A stretch of DNA of 64,000 nt from Lunularia cruciata (lineage: Eukaryota > Streptophyta > Marchantiopsida > Lunulariales > Lunulariaceae): NCBI GenBank assembly GCA_948567375.1, contig OX419758.1, positions 60,641,001-60,705,000 of the forward strand. The letters are read 5' to 3'. Positions within the stretch are counted from its first letter, which is position 1. Every line of letters begins with the position of its first letter. The notes below the pieces were generated by a model. The model was not told the origin of the DNA. It made no database searches and was given only the letters and a program-made list of their open reading frames with translations. Positions 34,554 to 44,897 of the stretch are shown here, one piece after another. The position numbers were made by a program, and so were the translations under genes.

Positions 34554-35501
34554 TTAGGCGTTATGTCTGGCCAATGTTACGCCCACGCAAATGTCAATGA
34601 AGTCGTCCTCAACGAAGTCCGTAGAGAAAATCTGTAATCGATCAAGGAGTCCTTGCTTGAAAGCTTGAGAGACAAACAATCGAGCGAAACCTCTGATTCG
34701 GATGGTAACAGGATAAACACATAGCACAACACTCGAAATCTGAGGAGTGACAGTATTCTCTACTCGGTAGAAGTATTTGCGAACAGAATTTGGCTGCTGC
34801 TTCCCCAAATTTGCAATATTGCTGTCAAACTTTTTGCCAGGCAGGTCGGTATCGATCCAATTGTCCTTCAAGAACCCTGAGCTAAACAATGGACTACCTG
34901 GTGATGGAGCAGGAGAGTTTCTTGGCCTCCAGATGCAGATAAGTCGGTGGGGCAACAGTTCTCTCAGCGACCTGTCAAACACGTTCGCATCCTGTGGTAC
35001 TAGAAGGTCGCCAAACTGTGCGATAAGAAATTTATCGAACTCAGGAGGATCCACTTTCTGGAACTCAGTTCGAATCTCAAGGATAACAAACTCGTGTTTT
35101 GTTTCGGCCAGAAAACGCTTCACATCTTCAACTACCACGTCGACTTTGTAACTTGTGAGTACCCCGTGGCAGACCCGTCCCTTTCCCTCCACTCGAATGT
35201 CTAGCATTCGCACTCCCATACAGAGCTGATCATAAACGGAGAGTTCCTGGCAACGTGCAAATGGTCGACTGATTAGTGGAATTCCGATCTTGTTAGTTGC
35301 AGAATCGTGAGTTCCTGGCCAAAGGACATCCTTCACATGTACCCTGTCCAAGTCCAGTTGCGACATCCATTCTTTATGCAGACCCGGAGCAGCAGCGTGG
35401 TACTCCGAGCCAGGAAAATCAAGTCCTGAACTAGTTTGCAGCTCCTGGAGCCTCTTCTTTTCCGCGGTCACTTGCTTCTGCCTTGCAACCTGACTTGCCA
35501 T
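34554..35501 (-). CDS. PI-PLC X-domain-containing phosphodiesterase
   Basis: An intact single-exon ORF of 315 residues from the ATG at 35501; an in-frame GTG 18 bp upstream is unlikely to be used. The X-domain core is clear: DVLWPGTHDSATNK (His65, first catalytic His), GVRMLDIRV (Asp101 and Arg103, substrate or metal pocket), VCHGVL (His112, second catalytic His), then a KHEFVILEIRTEF strand. There is no Y domain, C2 domain or signal peptide, so it belongs with the short bacterial or trypanosomatid-type PLC-like phosphodiesterases found in plants. These act on phosphoinositide or GPI-like lipids; the substrate of plant members is unclear. The length suits the family. No frameshift or lost motif is seen. 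A likely 5' UTR intron lies just upstream. Confidence 0.85.
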   Translation of the reverse strand: MASQVARQKQVTAEKKRLQELQTSSGLDFPGSEYHAAAPGLHKEWMSQLDLDRVHVKDVLWPGTHDSATNKIGIPLISRPFARCQELSVYDQLCMGVRMLDIRVEGKGRVCHGVLTSYKVDVVVEDVKRFLAETKHEFVILEIRTEFQKVDPPEFDKFLIAQFGDLLVPQDANVFDRSLRELLPHRLICIWRPRNSPAPSPGSPLFSSGFLKDNWIDTDLPGKKFDSNIANLGKQQPNSVRKYFYRVENTVTPQISSVVLCVYPVTIRIRGFARLFVSQAFKQGLLDRLQIFSTDFVEDDFIDICVGVTLARHNA

Positions 35502-35549
35502 CTTTGAGCAAGAATCCACAAACTGTTCTTAAGAGTGATAGTTTGGTAC

Positions 35550-35611
35550 CTGTAAAAGAAAATGCAACATCGTGTGAGCCTCTAGAAGATTGTTAGGTCA
35601 TCCATTCTTAC
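35550..35611 (-). other. Candidate 62-bp 5' UTR intron of the PI-PLC-like gene
   Basis: On the minus strand the donor GTAAGAATGG starts at 35611, and a pyrimidine-rich acceptor CATTTTCTTTTACAG ends at 35550, about 48 bases before the ATG. The size is at the lower limit for plant introns. Transcript evidence is lacking. Confidence 0.45.
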
Positions 35612-38600
35612 GTAGTATTTCTGTAAAAGTTCGACCAGGTTCTTCTTAATGCAGCGTCCTTTACATTGCACACGAACTCCAAGGTTAGAATGCTCCATCT
35701 CTTCCTCATCCTTTATATGCCGAACATGAAATTACAGAATGCGCTACAAAATCCACTCCGCTAGGTTCTTTCCTGGTCCTCCCAGATTCTTGTCAGGGTT
35801 TGCAGATTCGCAGAGGATACTTGAGATGACGTAAACATGGAATGCTATCTCCAAAAGAGCAGGGCAAATGACAGGAAAACTGTGTTGTTCTTTTCTATAA
35901 GCTCAGGTTACTGAGTTCGACGATAAGAGGAATCTAGCACCATGCATTGCAACAAGCTTCCAAAGGCAAATCTGTCAGTCTTAGCCCAGCTATAGCACTC
36001 ATCCTTGCCTTCCATAAGCCTTCTTACCAACCAATCCCAGTGGTCACGACAGGGATTAGATAGCGACGTTGGACGTGGCCTCTAAAATTTGCAGTGCAGA
36101 CCAGTCAAAAGCAGGAGCAAATTCTCAGGTTGACTGCGAAAGTACCAGCACAGTCAGGTGTCCTAACAATAACAGTCCTTGTCATGTGATGAATGTGCTC
36201 ACTCTAATCTCAATTTCAACTCATCGTCCCTCTTCGGCGTCAAGACTCATTCAATCCCAAGCAAGACACGGTCTTGCAGCGAGTTCACGACACGGAATCA
36301 TCACTCTCGGCTATCTTAACCAGCTCAAGCGCGTCATGACAACACCTTACCTCGTCGCTCGACCCCAAATATGTGGTTCAGTCGACTAAGACTCCAGTCG
36401 TCCTGCAAAGCTTCGAAGACCTCTCGAGGTCAAATAAGTAGGGAGTCCGCGTGAGCGAGAGCTCGGTATGATCAGCTGGCGCATCTGTTCCATCCGTCCC
36501 CAGCTGATCCAGTGTATCCTCGTTCCCCCGCAAGTACGAGGCAGACAGTAAAACTCGCAATAATATTACTGTGTGTTTTAGGCAGCTTACCGTTAGCACT
36601 CTTTTCATGCTCCACCTGTCTTCAAGCTAACGATACTCAAGTAAAGCCAAGTCTTTCCAATTTGAGACCTTCACGACGAGATCTACCAGTTTGAGAACAA
36701 GACAGCGTTGGATCATAACTTCGATATCAAATTATGCATACATGAATTGAATTCCTGTTAGATGTGAGCTGTAAAAGGGTGGACCTACAAATAATGCTTC
36801 TCACTCTTTTATGATATAATATAGGCAAGATTCTGCACATGATCCCGCTGCTCTTCCATCGGGGACAGACCTATTCCAGACATGCCTTAGCTGTAAATGT
36901 AAGGAGAGCGCTATACAGTACCCGACAGATTATTGAAAATGAACTACTGTATCAGTATTCCTGTTTTCTCATTATGTTCAAGATTGTGACCCATTCTGAC
37001 GGATTTTTATGATTCCTCAAATTGCCTCTGATTTTGTGGAGTCTCCTGAATGACTTCGGACGTTTTCTGTAGGTGGTCGACCGTGTTACAACAGTAGTAA
37101 AGTGACGATCATGAGTAAGGAAAGACGACAATCTCAAATCAACATATATAGTGATGATTGGTAGAAGGATTGCAAGAAGCGAATCCTAGGTATATAGAAC
37201 CTCTAAACTCTAGAGATTTAGCACACCTGGAGATCCAGAACAGTCTCTCTCGGACAAGACGCATGCGGCTGCAGATGCTCGATTCTATCTATTTGTATTT
37301 TAGTATTTCGCCCATGTGATTGTCAGTTCCGCGGCCAGACATCGCTGTGTCGTAAAACTATGATCACATTGGAATAACCAGTCATGTCCTCTGACTGCCT
37401 ACCGAATTGAGAAAAACAACTACTCTTTTAAGTGTATAAGGACAACCATATGAGGGCCGTATCTCAAATGAACTAGCTATATAGCTTGAGACGAATGCTA
37501 GGAATGGTTCCTGATGCAGCTGTGAAAGAAATGAGTTAGTGAAAACTGTGAAGTGTTGATCAGTTGTGTTACATAAGTTAGTTATCTTATATGTCGGAAA
37601 AACTCAAAAGCTGATGTGCCTTTACTGCTGGAGATACAGGAGATAGGAGAGGGAAGGATAGTATGCTGACCGAGATTTCTCTTCACATCTTGAAGATTCT
37701 CCAGTTTGAGTGGCATGGTCCTGCCAGGAAACTCAAGAGTTCGGTACTTTTTATCACCATGTGAGGCGGAAAGTTCTTTGGAGAACAACAGACACCATGC
37801 ATATCCACGCGAGTCGTATGACGTGTCTCCTGAATGGAAGACACTTGTCACACAGTCATATGGTATGTGTGGGTATCTATTCGTCGTTTATAGCCCTGCC
37901 TCCGCACCTACGTGGATCCAATCTGCACCACGACGCCGACACGAGTCCTTCTAGCTACTGACGTTCTCTACTGCAGATGAACTCCTCGTAGCGGACCTCA
38001 ATTCCGAACTTTGGTACTGTAGCTGCGGACGGTCCTCGGAGTGGGCCTTGGAGGAGAAATTAGCAAGAAATACCTTATCCTGAATTCAGTCGGAAAAGAA
38101 AGAAACTGCCAATGAGATCAAAGGGCGACTCGTAGAGAAAAGAAGACCCCATCAACACGTACACGCATCAAACGTATACAGTAAATGAGGCTAAAGTTCA
38201 GAAGCGTTGCCAATATATCCCGCCAATGTCGTAACCTCTTGAGCAGAAGAGTAACCAGACAATCCCATGTGTCTCCACCACTGAACTACAGTAATTGGAC
38301 ACCAGTTGGACCTTAAACACTTATGATACCAAAGTCGGTGGACTTTCAGTTAACCCTGCTTTCCTTCGACTTTACCCGGTTCAAACCCCAAAGCGCCCGG
38401 GTTCTCGTCGTTCCATGATTTGGTATGTGGCAGAATATCATGATGGGGACGGTTTTCAGAGAGAAAGGGGACCTTGTATATAATGTTGTCTTTACTTTTC
38501 ACCGTGTAGAATATAACAAGAAGGATAGGAAGATTCTATCAAGTCGGCCAAGGATGAAACACAAGAAGATATAAAATGTGATAATAATATTGATAATTGA

Positions 38601-38880
38601 GAAATCGGTTATACATCACCTAAGATTCTAAGTTGGATAGTTTTTATGATTTCTATATTATTGAAATATTCAAAGAATGATCAATTGCTCTCCCATGATT
38701 GCACTAGCTAATGCCCTTTATAGAGCAATAGATATATGTTATTAAAAATATATTATCTAAAAATATATTATAAATTTATAGAAATGAGAATGATTTTTTT
38801 GACCATTACAATGAAAAATTTCATACATTTCCTAAAAAAATAATCATAATAATAAATAAATAAAATCTAAGGTTAAGTAT
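35612..38880. other. CpG-containing region without an assigned gene
   Basis: This should include the promoter and 5' leader of the PI-PLC-like gene. ORFs of 60-106 codons occur on both strands (36069-36389 plus; 37582-37851 minus; 37706-37954 plus). The 37582-37851 translation is protein-like but I could not match it or join it to other exons. From about 38480 the sequence becomes AT-rich again. Confidence 0.35.
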
Positions 38881-39179
38881 CCTTGCACTTTGCAAGGGTG
38901 TCCTCTTTTGTTGGGATCTATCATATTAATGGATTCAAGCACTTAAGCTTCCCAAACATATTTTTGATTGACTTGTGACTTATTGTGAGGCCTTGCATGC
39001 ACATAACTCCCCAAGTTTATTGACTTTAAAGTACTAGATTCTAGGAAGATTCAAGCAGATCTTAGTGAGTGAGTGTGTATAGACTCACAAACCAACATCC
39101 TCGCTGATGCTTTTCTACTTGATAAAGCTAGGATACTCTCCTACAGGGGATATGCTCTAGAGCTTTGCTCTAGGCTTCA

Positions 39180-39840
39180 CCCTTGATTGATGACTTTGGA
39201 TTTACTTCCGAGAACTTTACCATAGCACTACCTTTGAGGTTGATCTCTCACATCCAACTTTCATAGTGCTTTCTCACCGATGCACATGTGGTTTCCCATA
39301 TGACATGTAATGGATACACTTTTTATGATGTGTAGGAAGTAGGGAGCCCACTAAAGTCCATGCTGCAATTCATGATACAATTGCTCAAATCTTACGAGCT
39401 ACATGGACCCCATTTCAGATTGAGCTATGGTTGGATCTACCAAGACCACCTATCCATTGAGTGCAAGCATATATTATTACTTTCATGGATGGTGGTTGCA
39501 CCTTGCATGACATGGTGGTGGTAAAGCCTCTACAAAAAAATTCATTGGTATGGGTAATTGTTGAAATTGGAGTAGTAGAAACCATTACCTCTGGGGGCAA
39601 GGAGGACCACTATGCACTCCAACTATCCTCAGATACCCTTTTCACTATAATAATTGAGATTTTTGGACATCTACATCATCATTTTGACAATCTTCTCAAG
39701 GATGTGGCATAGGGTTATTTGCACAAGAGAGGGGCATTGGTTTTCTCTCCAACCATGCTCACACCTTTACCAATAGCACATATTACTTTACAATGTGTCA
39801 CTTTACAATGTGCTCGAGATGCTACTATAGTTTTGGACTT
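39180..39840 (+). pseudogene. R2-like LINE, C-terminal CCHC/endonuclease fragment
   Basis: The plus strand reads CTCGFPYDM, a stop, WIHFL, a stop and C (39281-39343). This corresponds to a Cys-x-Cys...His...Cys knuckle seen as CECGSTLDAKMVNMTRC in the minus-strand copy at 52338-52402. Next comes KVHAAIHDTIAQILRATW (compare HDAIRDIVFAMA there), then YIITFMDGGCTLHDMVVVKP (compare ADLYLVRDDQVTIADVVVTD), the restriction-like endonuclease core, then EIFGHLHHHFDNLL (39655-39696). The open pieces are 39461-39712 and 39719-39991. Stops within the knuckle show that the fragment is dead. No reverse transcriptase part was recognised upstream. Confidence 0.6.
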
Positions 39841-40465
39841 AGATGATCCAAACATGTGGGTAAGCACATGTTCTCAATGGGTAGAGATATTTTGGAAATT
39901 GATTTTGGTAGCCTTTGAGAACTTGGTGATTGTCAACATAGGGATACCTTACGATATGCTACTGTTTGAGGAGGAGGTTATAGAGCCTTGATCCGTTGAT
40001 TTCATCCAAGTGACTATGTATATCTACAACATATTGCACCAATGACACTTGATGTTACTATAGGCAACACTATCTTGAGAGTGCATGAGGTTTTCCTTTT
40101 GGAGTCCTTATGTTGGAAGGATGTGATTGTGTTGTTTGGAAGGATCATGTGCACAATTGTCCACCATGCCACCCACCTTCCAAACATTGATGGCATTGTG
40201 GACCCGAGCTTGGCACTTGTATGTGTAGGCTTGCAATGGATGTTATGCGGCTCTTTTGGTGGAGCTACTACTATGTTGGTGTATGATATTTTGTTTGAGA
40301 GGATGGTATATGGCTGTTTGACACCTTCCCTCATGGTGTTTCCTCAAGTACAGTGGTTATGTCCTAGATGTACTTAATCTACAACTAGTTCATCCTTTAT
40401 GTGGTATAGATTGCATACAAGCAACTAATGATGGGGCTCGATAGCACCAACCTCCAAATTTTTGC
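39841..40465. other. Unassigned ORF region
   Basis: An ORF at 40042-40377 (plus, 111 codons) is hydrophobic and Val/Leu/Cys rich, with no family recognised. The tail of 39719-39991 past about 39840 also no longer matches the LINE. It may be a fragment of another decayed element. Confidence 0.3.
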
Positions 40466-40930
40466 TATAACAATATGGAGTTTATCAACAAGTTAGTGGG
40501 GACTAATAAAGTAGAAAATAGGCCAAATTAGCCAAGAATTATAAAAATTTTCCAAAAGCATCTAGGAAGCTACTTGGTACCTTCTAAGTATTGGATAATA
40601 TGCATGCCAAATGGTGACTTCTAGCTTAGCTTGCACACCAAGTAAGCTTCTAAAAGGAAGCTTCTTTGGAAACATTCTAACTACCTTAGCTTGCACGCCA
40701 AGTAGATGGCTTTTAGAAGGAAGCTTCTTGAGAAGCTTCCCATTTAGCTTGGCTTGCACTCTAAAGAAGTGGTTTCTAGAAAGCTTCTCAAGAGCCTTGT
40801 ATGCTTCCCTATAAATACCAAAGACCAATCTCATGCTAAGCATTTAGAGTTTCCCTCATTCAAGAGTCACAATCTCCATTTTGTCCATTTTTCCCATGTC
40901 CATTTTGTCATAGCCATTCTTGGTTTGTTG
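40466..40930 (+). mobile_element. LTR with GAAnnTTC (HSE-like) array, plus orientation
   Basis: It begins TATAACAATATGGAGTTTA (TG degraded to TA) and follows the same order as the LTRs at 12020-12493 and 41920-42370. It has GAAGCTACTTGGTACC, repeated GCTTGCAC.CCAAGTA, GAAGCTTC-type repeats (40652-40792), a TATAAATA box at 40810-40817 and a CATTTAGAGTTTCCC leader. Transcription would run on the plus strand. The 3' end of the LTR and a primer-binding site are not clear. Confidence 0.6.
40810..40817 (+). promoter_or_regulatory. TATA box of the HSE-bearing LTR
   Basis: TATAAATA lies directly downstream of the clustered GAAGCTTC and TTTCTAGAAAGCTTC motifs. The same box is present in the copy at 12123-12130 (minus) and as CATAAATA at 42031-42038 (minus). 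Confidence 0.6.
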
Positions 40931-41906
40931 AGCCAAGTGCTCTCAATTGGATGACATCAATTCCCATTGGTGCCAACTCTTCCACAAGTGCCTAGTGAGT
41001 TTGTATGTTTTGTAGAGGTCTAGGTTGAGACCAAGTTGTGGTAGCTTAGGATTCAAGGCACTCAACCTTATGCATGGCTTCTTCTAGATGGTTGGGTTCA
41101 TGCGTAGTTACTTTTAATTTGGTGCATAATTTCAAGCCTTTTATAAACCAATATAAGGCTTTTCCTTCATGTATTTATCAAATCAACATCATGGTGTTTT
41201 GGAATTGAGAGATGTAACTCTACACAAAGCCAATTTATCTCAATTTTGCCAATCAATCTTTTGTAGCTTGTGCATCATTCACAACTTGGAGCCTCCCAAT
41301 GATAGCACTCTTCAAGGCCTCCTATGTCAAAATTGCTAGAAAAAGTCATCATTGAGTCTACTCCACCCAAAATCACAATTATAGTTTAGTTGCTTCCTCT
41401 AATTGACTTGAAGCCAAGAGGATTTATCTTTATCATCTAGAAGATTGTAGCTTCAAAGTACTACTCACAATCAAATATAAAGTTTTACACTGCACCTAAT
41501 AAATTCTTGCCTTCAAATCACATTTGATCTTCTTCTTCTCAAATTGTTGCTCGTTCCATTTGCTATTATTGTTGCCATTGCACATCAAGATCTCATTTGT
41601 CCAACAAGTGAGTAAGATGCTCAATCTATTATTGCATAACAATGATAACTTTAGATATCACTACCATGACTACTACTCTATTAAACTAGACTCTTGTAAC
41701 TACCTAAATGAACATGCAGATGTAACATATCTATTGCTCTCTATAAGTTACCGTAGGAAGGATCAAGGGTTCCTCAAAAAAGTTGATTCTATTCAAAAAA
41801 ATTTGACCAAAGCATGAAATGATACTTTGGTAGAATGTAGACACAAAAATCCCAATGGTTTGGAGGAGATAGATTTGATGATCTATAGATTCAATTTATC
41901 CCATTC
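40931..41906. other. Probable LTR-element internal remnant, no coding domain seen
   Basis: Lies inside the primer-binding site of the minus-strand LTR at 41920-42370 and should be the start of that element's interior. No gag or pol motif was recognised on the minus strand. A 97-codon plus ORF (41524-41817) is not convincing. Confidence 0.3.
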
Positions 41907-41918
41907 TTGCTTTGATAC
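41907..41918 (-). other. Primer-binding site (initiator tRNA-Met type)
   Basis: The minus strand reads TGGTATCAAAGC immediately inside the LTR end. This is the usual 3'-end complement of initiator tRNA-Met with one variant base. It fixes the orientation of the adjoining LTR as the 5' LTR of a minus-strand element. Confidence 0.75.
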
Positions 41919-41919
41919 C

Positions 41920-42370
41920 AATGTAAAAGACTCATGAGAGAAATAATAAAATGAAAGATCAGAATGGAAATCATATTGGAAACGCTCAAGTGAGTGAAAC
42001 TACAAATACCTAACTTGCGCTTGGCTTTGATATTTATGGGCAACTTTGTGTATAAGATTCTCAAGAAGCTTCCAAGGAAAGTTCTTTCTAGAAGACTCCT
42101 TACTTGGAGTGCAAGCTAAGCTAGCTATTTACTTGGCATGCAAGCTAAGCTAATTGTCAACTTGGAATACAAGTTACTCTACCATCAAAAAGTTTCAAGA
42201 AACTTCTCACCAAGATACTTTTTGGATGACTTGGAATATTCTATCCACAAGCTTATTTAGATGCTTCTAGAACATTCTTAGACTAGTTTTACCAACTTTT
42301 TGCTTTATTTAGCTTAGGCTACAAACTCATTAGCTTCTTCTAACTCATTTACTAACTCCATATTATTACA
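41920..42370 (-). mobile_element. 5' LTR (451 bp) with GAAnnTTC array, minus orientation
   Basis: On the minus strand it runs from TGTAATAATATGGAGTT (42370) to CTTTTACA (41920), a TG...CA LTR followed by a primer-binding site. It contains TTCTAGAA, GAAagTTC and GAAgcTTC motifs (42058-42098) upstream of a CATAAATA box. It is related to the copies at 12.0-12.5 kb and 40.5-40.9 kb. No matching 3' LTR in the same orientation was found nearby. Confidence 0.75.
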
Positions 42371-42708
42371 CCCTAGATATAACAACAGGATTCAAGTTCT
42401 TGAAATTGAAACTGTGGTACAATTAAAGCTCAATTTATTTCAACATTGCAAAACATGAAGACCATTGTTGTTGAGTATACATTGTCTTCATCGGTCTTCA
42501 TTGGTTCTCTTTTTAATATGTACACCTTTTCATTATTTTCCTTACATTACTAAGCCACCAATAATAATAAATTGGGTCTTATGAACCAGTGCATGATGCA
42601 TCGGGCTACCCTAGTTACAGTTAGCAACAACTTTGAAAATCAATAAGCAATTTGGTGTACTCATTGATGAATAAGTTCCAAAGAAAAGAAACAACCTTTG
42701 TGTGTAGA
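42371..42708. other. Spacer between two LTRs, no gene seen
   Basis: AT-rich sequence between the minus-strand 5' LTR and the 753-bp plus-strand LTR. No ORF or repeat of note. Confidence 0.4.
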
Positions 42709-43461
42709 TGTAATACCAAGGGTTAGCCATATGATCTAGATGTGAAATTTGGTTTGGTAACATCTAGAATAAGGTTATACATGATGGTCAAAATAGATCA
42801 GATAGAAATATCACCAAAAGAGTACTTCTACTAATAAGGCAGAAACTGAAATAGACTTGAGAACCTTAGAACCAATAGCAAGATATATGATTTAAAGGTG
42901 AGAATTGGTTTGGTAACATTTGGAAGGATGTCACACATGATGGACTAAACAGATCAGAAAGAGGTATCACCAAAAGGGGACTTCTACTAATAGAGTAGGA
43001 ACCGAAATATGCCTGAAATCTTTAAAGGCAATTTCGAAGGCCTAAACGGATGAATTAGGCCTTGAAAATGTGCAGATCCCCCCCCCCCCCCCAAACAAAG
43101 GAAAAGTTGGCCTTCCCCCCCCCCCCCCCCTACTTTGTCTCGTCAAGAGCTTTCCAACAGTACCTTACTCATGTGATTTTGAGATTCCTACAAGAAGATT
43201 CCCTACAAGATTCCCTCCGGTCAAAGCTTGTTTGACCAACCAGATAGGACCTAGACCAGACAGGTCACCCATCCAAGTAAGTAATCCAAGGGTGGAGCTT
43301 GCTGACATGTCACCTATCTGTGTCCCTAATCCTATGGTGGAACTTCCTTGGAGGAGATCCTCTTTGTCTATATAATAAAGAGAAGGTGCTCCCTTGGGGC
43401 ATCGAATGTTTGAGTGTGCAATCTGTGTTTTTCTCTCTTCTCTTGTCCTCGGAGTATTACA
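42709..43461 (+). mobile_element. 753-bp solo LTR, chromovirus family
   Basis: Starts TGTAATACCA and ends GGAGTATTACA, giving perfect 8-bp terminal inverted repeats (TGTAATAC/GTATTACA). Both ends match the 195-bp LTR of the full element at 44563-50062. The middle contains an imperfect direct repeat of about 156 bp (TTTGGTAACAT... at about 42753 and 42909), two C-runs (43079-43092 and 43115-43129) and a TATATAATAA box at 43369-43378. No internal region follows, so it is a solo LTR. The ORF 43070-43375 is a by-product. Confidence 0.85.
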
Positions 43462-44562
43462 TTAGAGTAGCATAAATAACAAACATGCTTATGTTTGTTC
43501 AACACATCAAGAAAGTTTTTCTTGCTTCTTGAAAGAAACTTGGGATGACAAGAAAGTTTATGTTCTTGTCATCCCAATTTTGTTGTATTTTTTAAAAATA
43601 GAGAGACAAATTAAAAAATATATAGCCACTAAATTATGATTGTAAAATAGTGAAACCTTCTTGGAGGAAAATTCTAAATCTTGTTATCTCCTAAGGATAT
43701 TATAACATCCATTTTAAGACTAAGATTGCATATCAATCATATAAAGAGCTATTTCATTTAATTCATAATACGGTTTATTTGTTATAAATTTTAAGAATGA
43801 TATATATATTAATTCAAATTTAAATTGAAAACATCTAGATTTAAAATTCAAATTAATATAATATCATTCTTTAAATTTTAATGGATATACTTTTAAAAGT
43901 CTTAATAATGTTAATGAATGAAATCTCTCTATATCATATCTCATAGATCCAATAACATTATTACTCTCCTTTTAAAATTAGATCCTCTCAAAAGAAACCC
44001 AAGGTATAGATAAAAACAAGTTAAAAATTAAAATTATATAGGAAATATATAAATAAAATGATAAATATCTTTAAATGTTATCTTGATTCTTTTCTTAAAT
44101 CCTCTTAAACTCTTGAATAATAGTTATAATTTACTAAATTACTCATAAGTTAATTAAGCATAATTTTAAGCTTTTGATAGTGAGGCAACTTTCATGGAAA
44201 CAAATTACAATATGCAAAGAAGGGTGCTTAAGATTAAAATGAAATCAGAACTATAACTTGAAAAACTATAAATAATTTAATTTTATAATTTTGAATGCAC
44301 TAGAAAGAAAAGCAAAAGTCGTGCAATTTAGTGCAAAGTTATTGTCAATTACCCTATCCCTTAATATAATATGAAATAGTTTTAATACATTGAATATTGA
44401 AATCAAAAATTCCATGCAAGTATGATAAAGGAAAATTGAAATGTGCAAAATGTTGTTTGGCTAGTGTCTTACATGTCCCAACTACCTAAAAATTCTAAAA
44501 TATATAAACAAACACAAATCTTTATAAAGTTATGCTTTAAAAAGACAAGAGAAATGACATAT
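43462..44562. other. AT-rich spacer between LTR elements
   Basis: No gene or recognised element. Very AT-rich, with many TTAAAAT-type runs. Confidence 0.5.
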
Positions 44563-44757
44563 TGTAATACCACAAGCTAGCCATATGATCTAGATGTGAA
44601 ATTTGGTTTGGTAACATCTAGAATGATGTTATACATGATGGTCAAAATAGATCAGATAGAAGTATCACCAAAAGAGTACTTCTACTAATAGAGCAAAAAC
44701 CAAATGTTGAGTGTGTAATCTGTGTTTTCTCCCTTCTCTTGTCCTCGGAGTATTACA
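44563..44757 (+). repeat. 5' LTR (195 bp), chromovirus
   Basis: TGTAATAC...GTATTACA ends with 8-bp inverted termini. It corresponds to the 753-bp LTR at 42709-43461 with about 558 bp removed from the middle; the join falls near AAAAACC/AAATGTTGAG. The missing part includes the longer LTR's TATA box. Confidence 0.95.
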
Positions 44758-44758
44758 A

Positions 44759-44770
44759 TGGTATCAGAGC
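44759..44770 (+). other. Primer-binding site (initiator tRNA-Met)
   Basis: TGGTATCAGAGC begins one base after the 5' LTR, the standard plant-retrotransposon priming site complementary to initiator tRNA-Met. Confidence 0.9.
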
Positions 44771-44897
44771 AAGTGTCTCAGTCCAAGAGAGTGGATCACC
44801 CCTCTTGGAAGACCATGAACTATTGAAACTAAGTAATTTGAGGTAGAAAGTATAGAGTAATTGTTAGACTTAGGAAGGACTTTAGAGAGCAAACGGG

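Noticed and set aside
34777-35151. 124-codon plus-strand ORF
   Set aside because: Antisense to the intact PI-PLC X-domain gene.
38370-38410. GGTTCAAACCCC resembling a tRNA B-box
   Set aside because: No acceptor stem, A-box or anticodon arm could be paired around it.
43070-43375. ORF beginning with a proline run
   Set aside because: Lies wholly inside the 753-bp LTR; the prolines come from C-runs. The related ORF at 51425-51688 is the same thing in the nested LTR.
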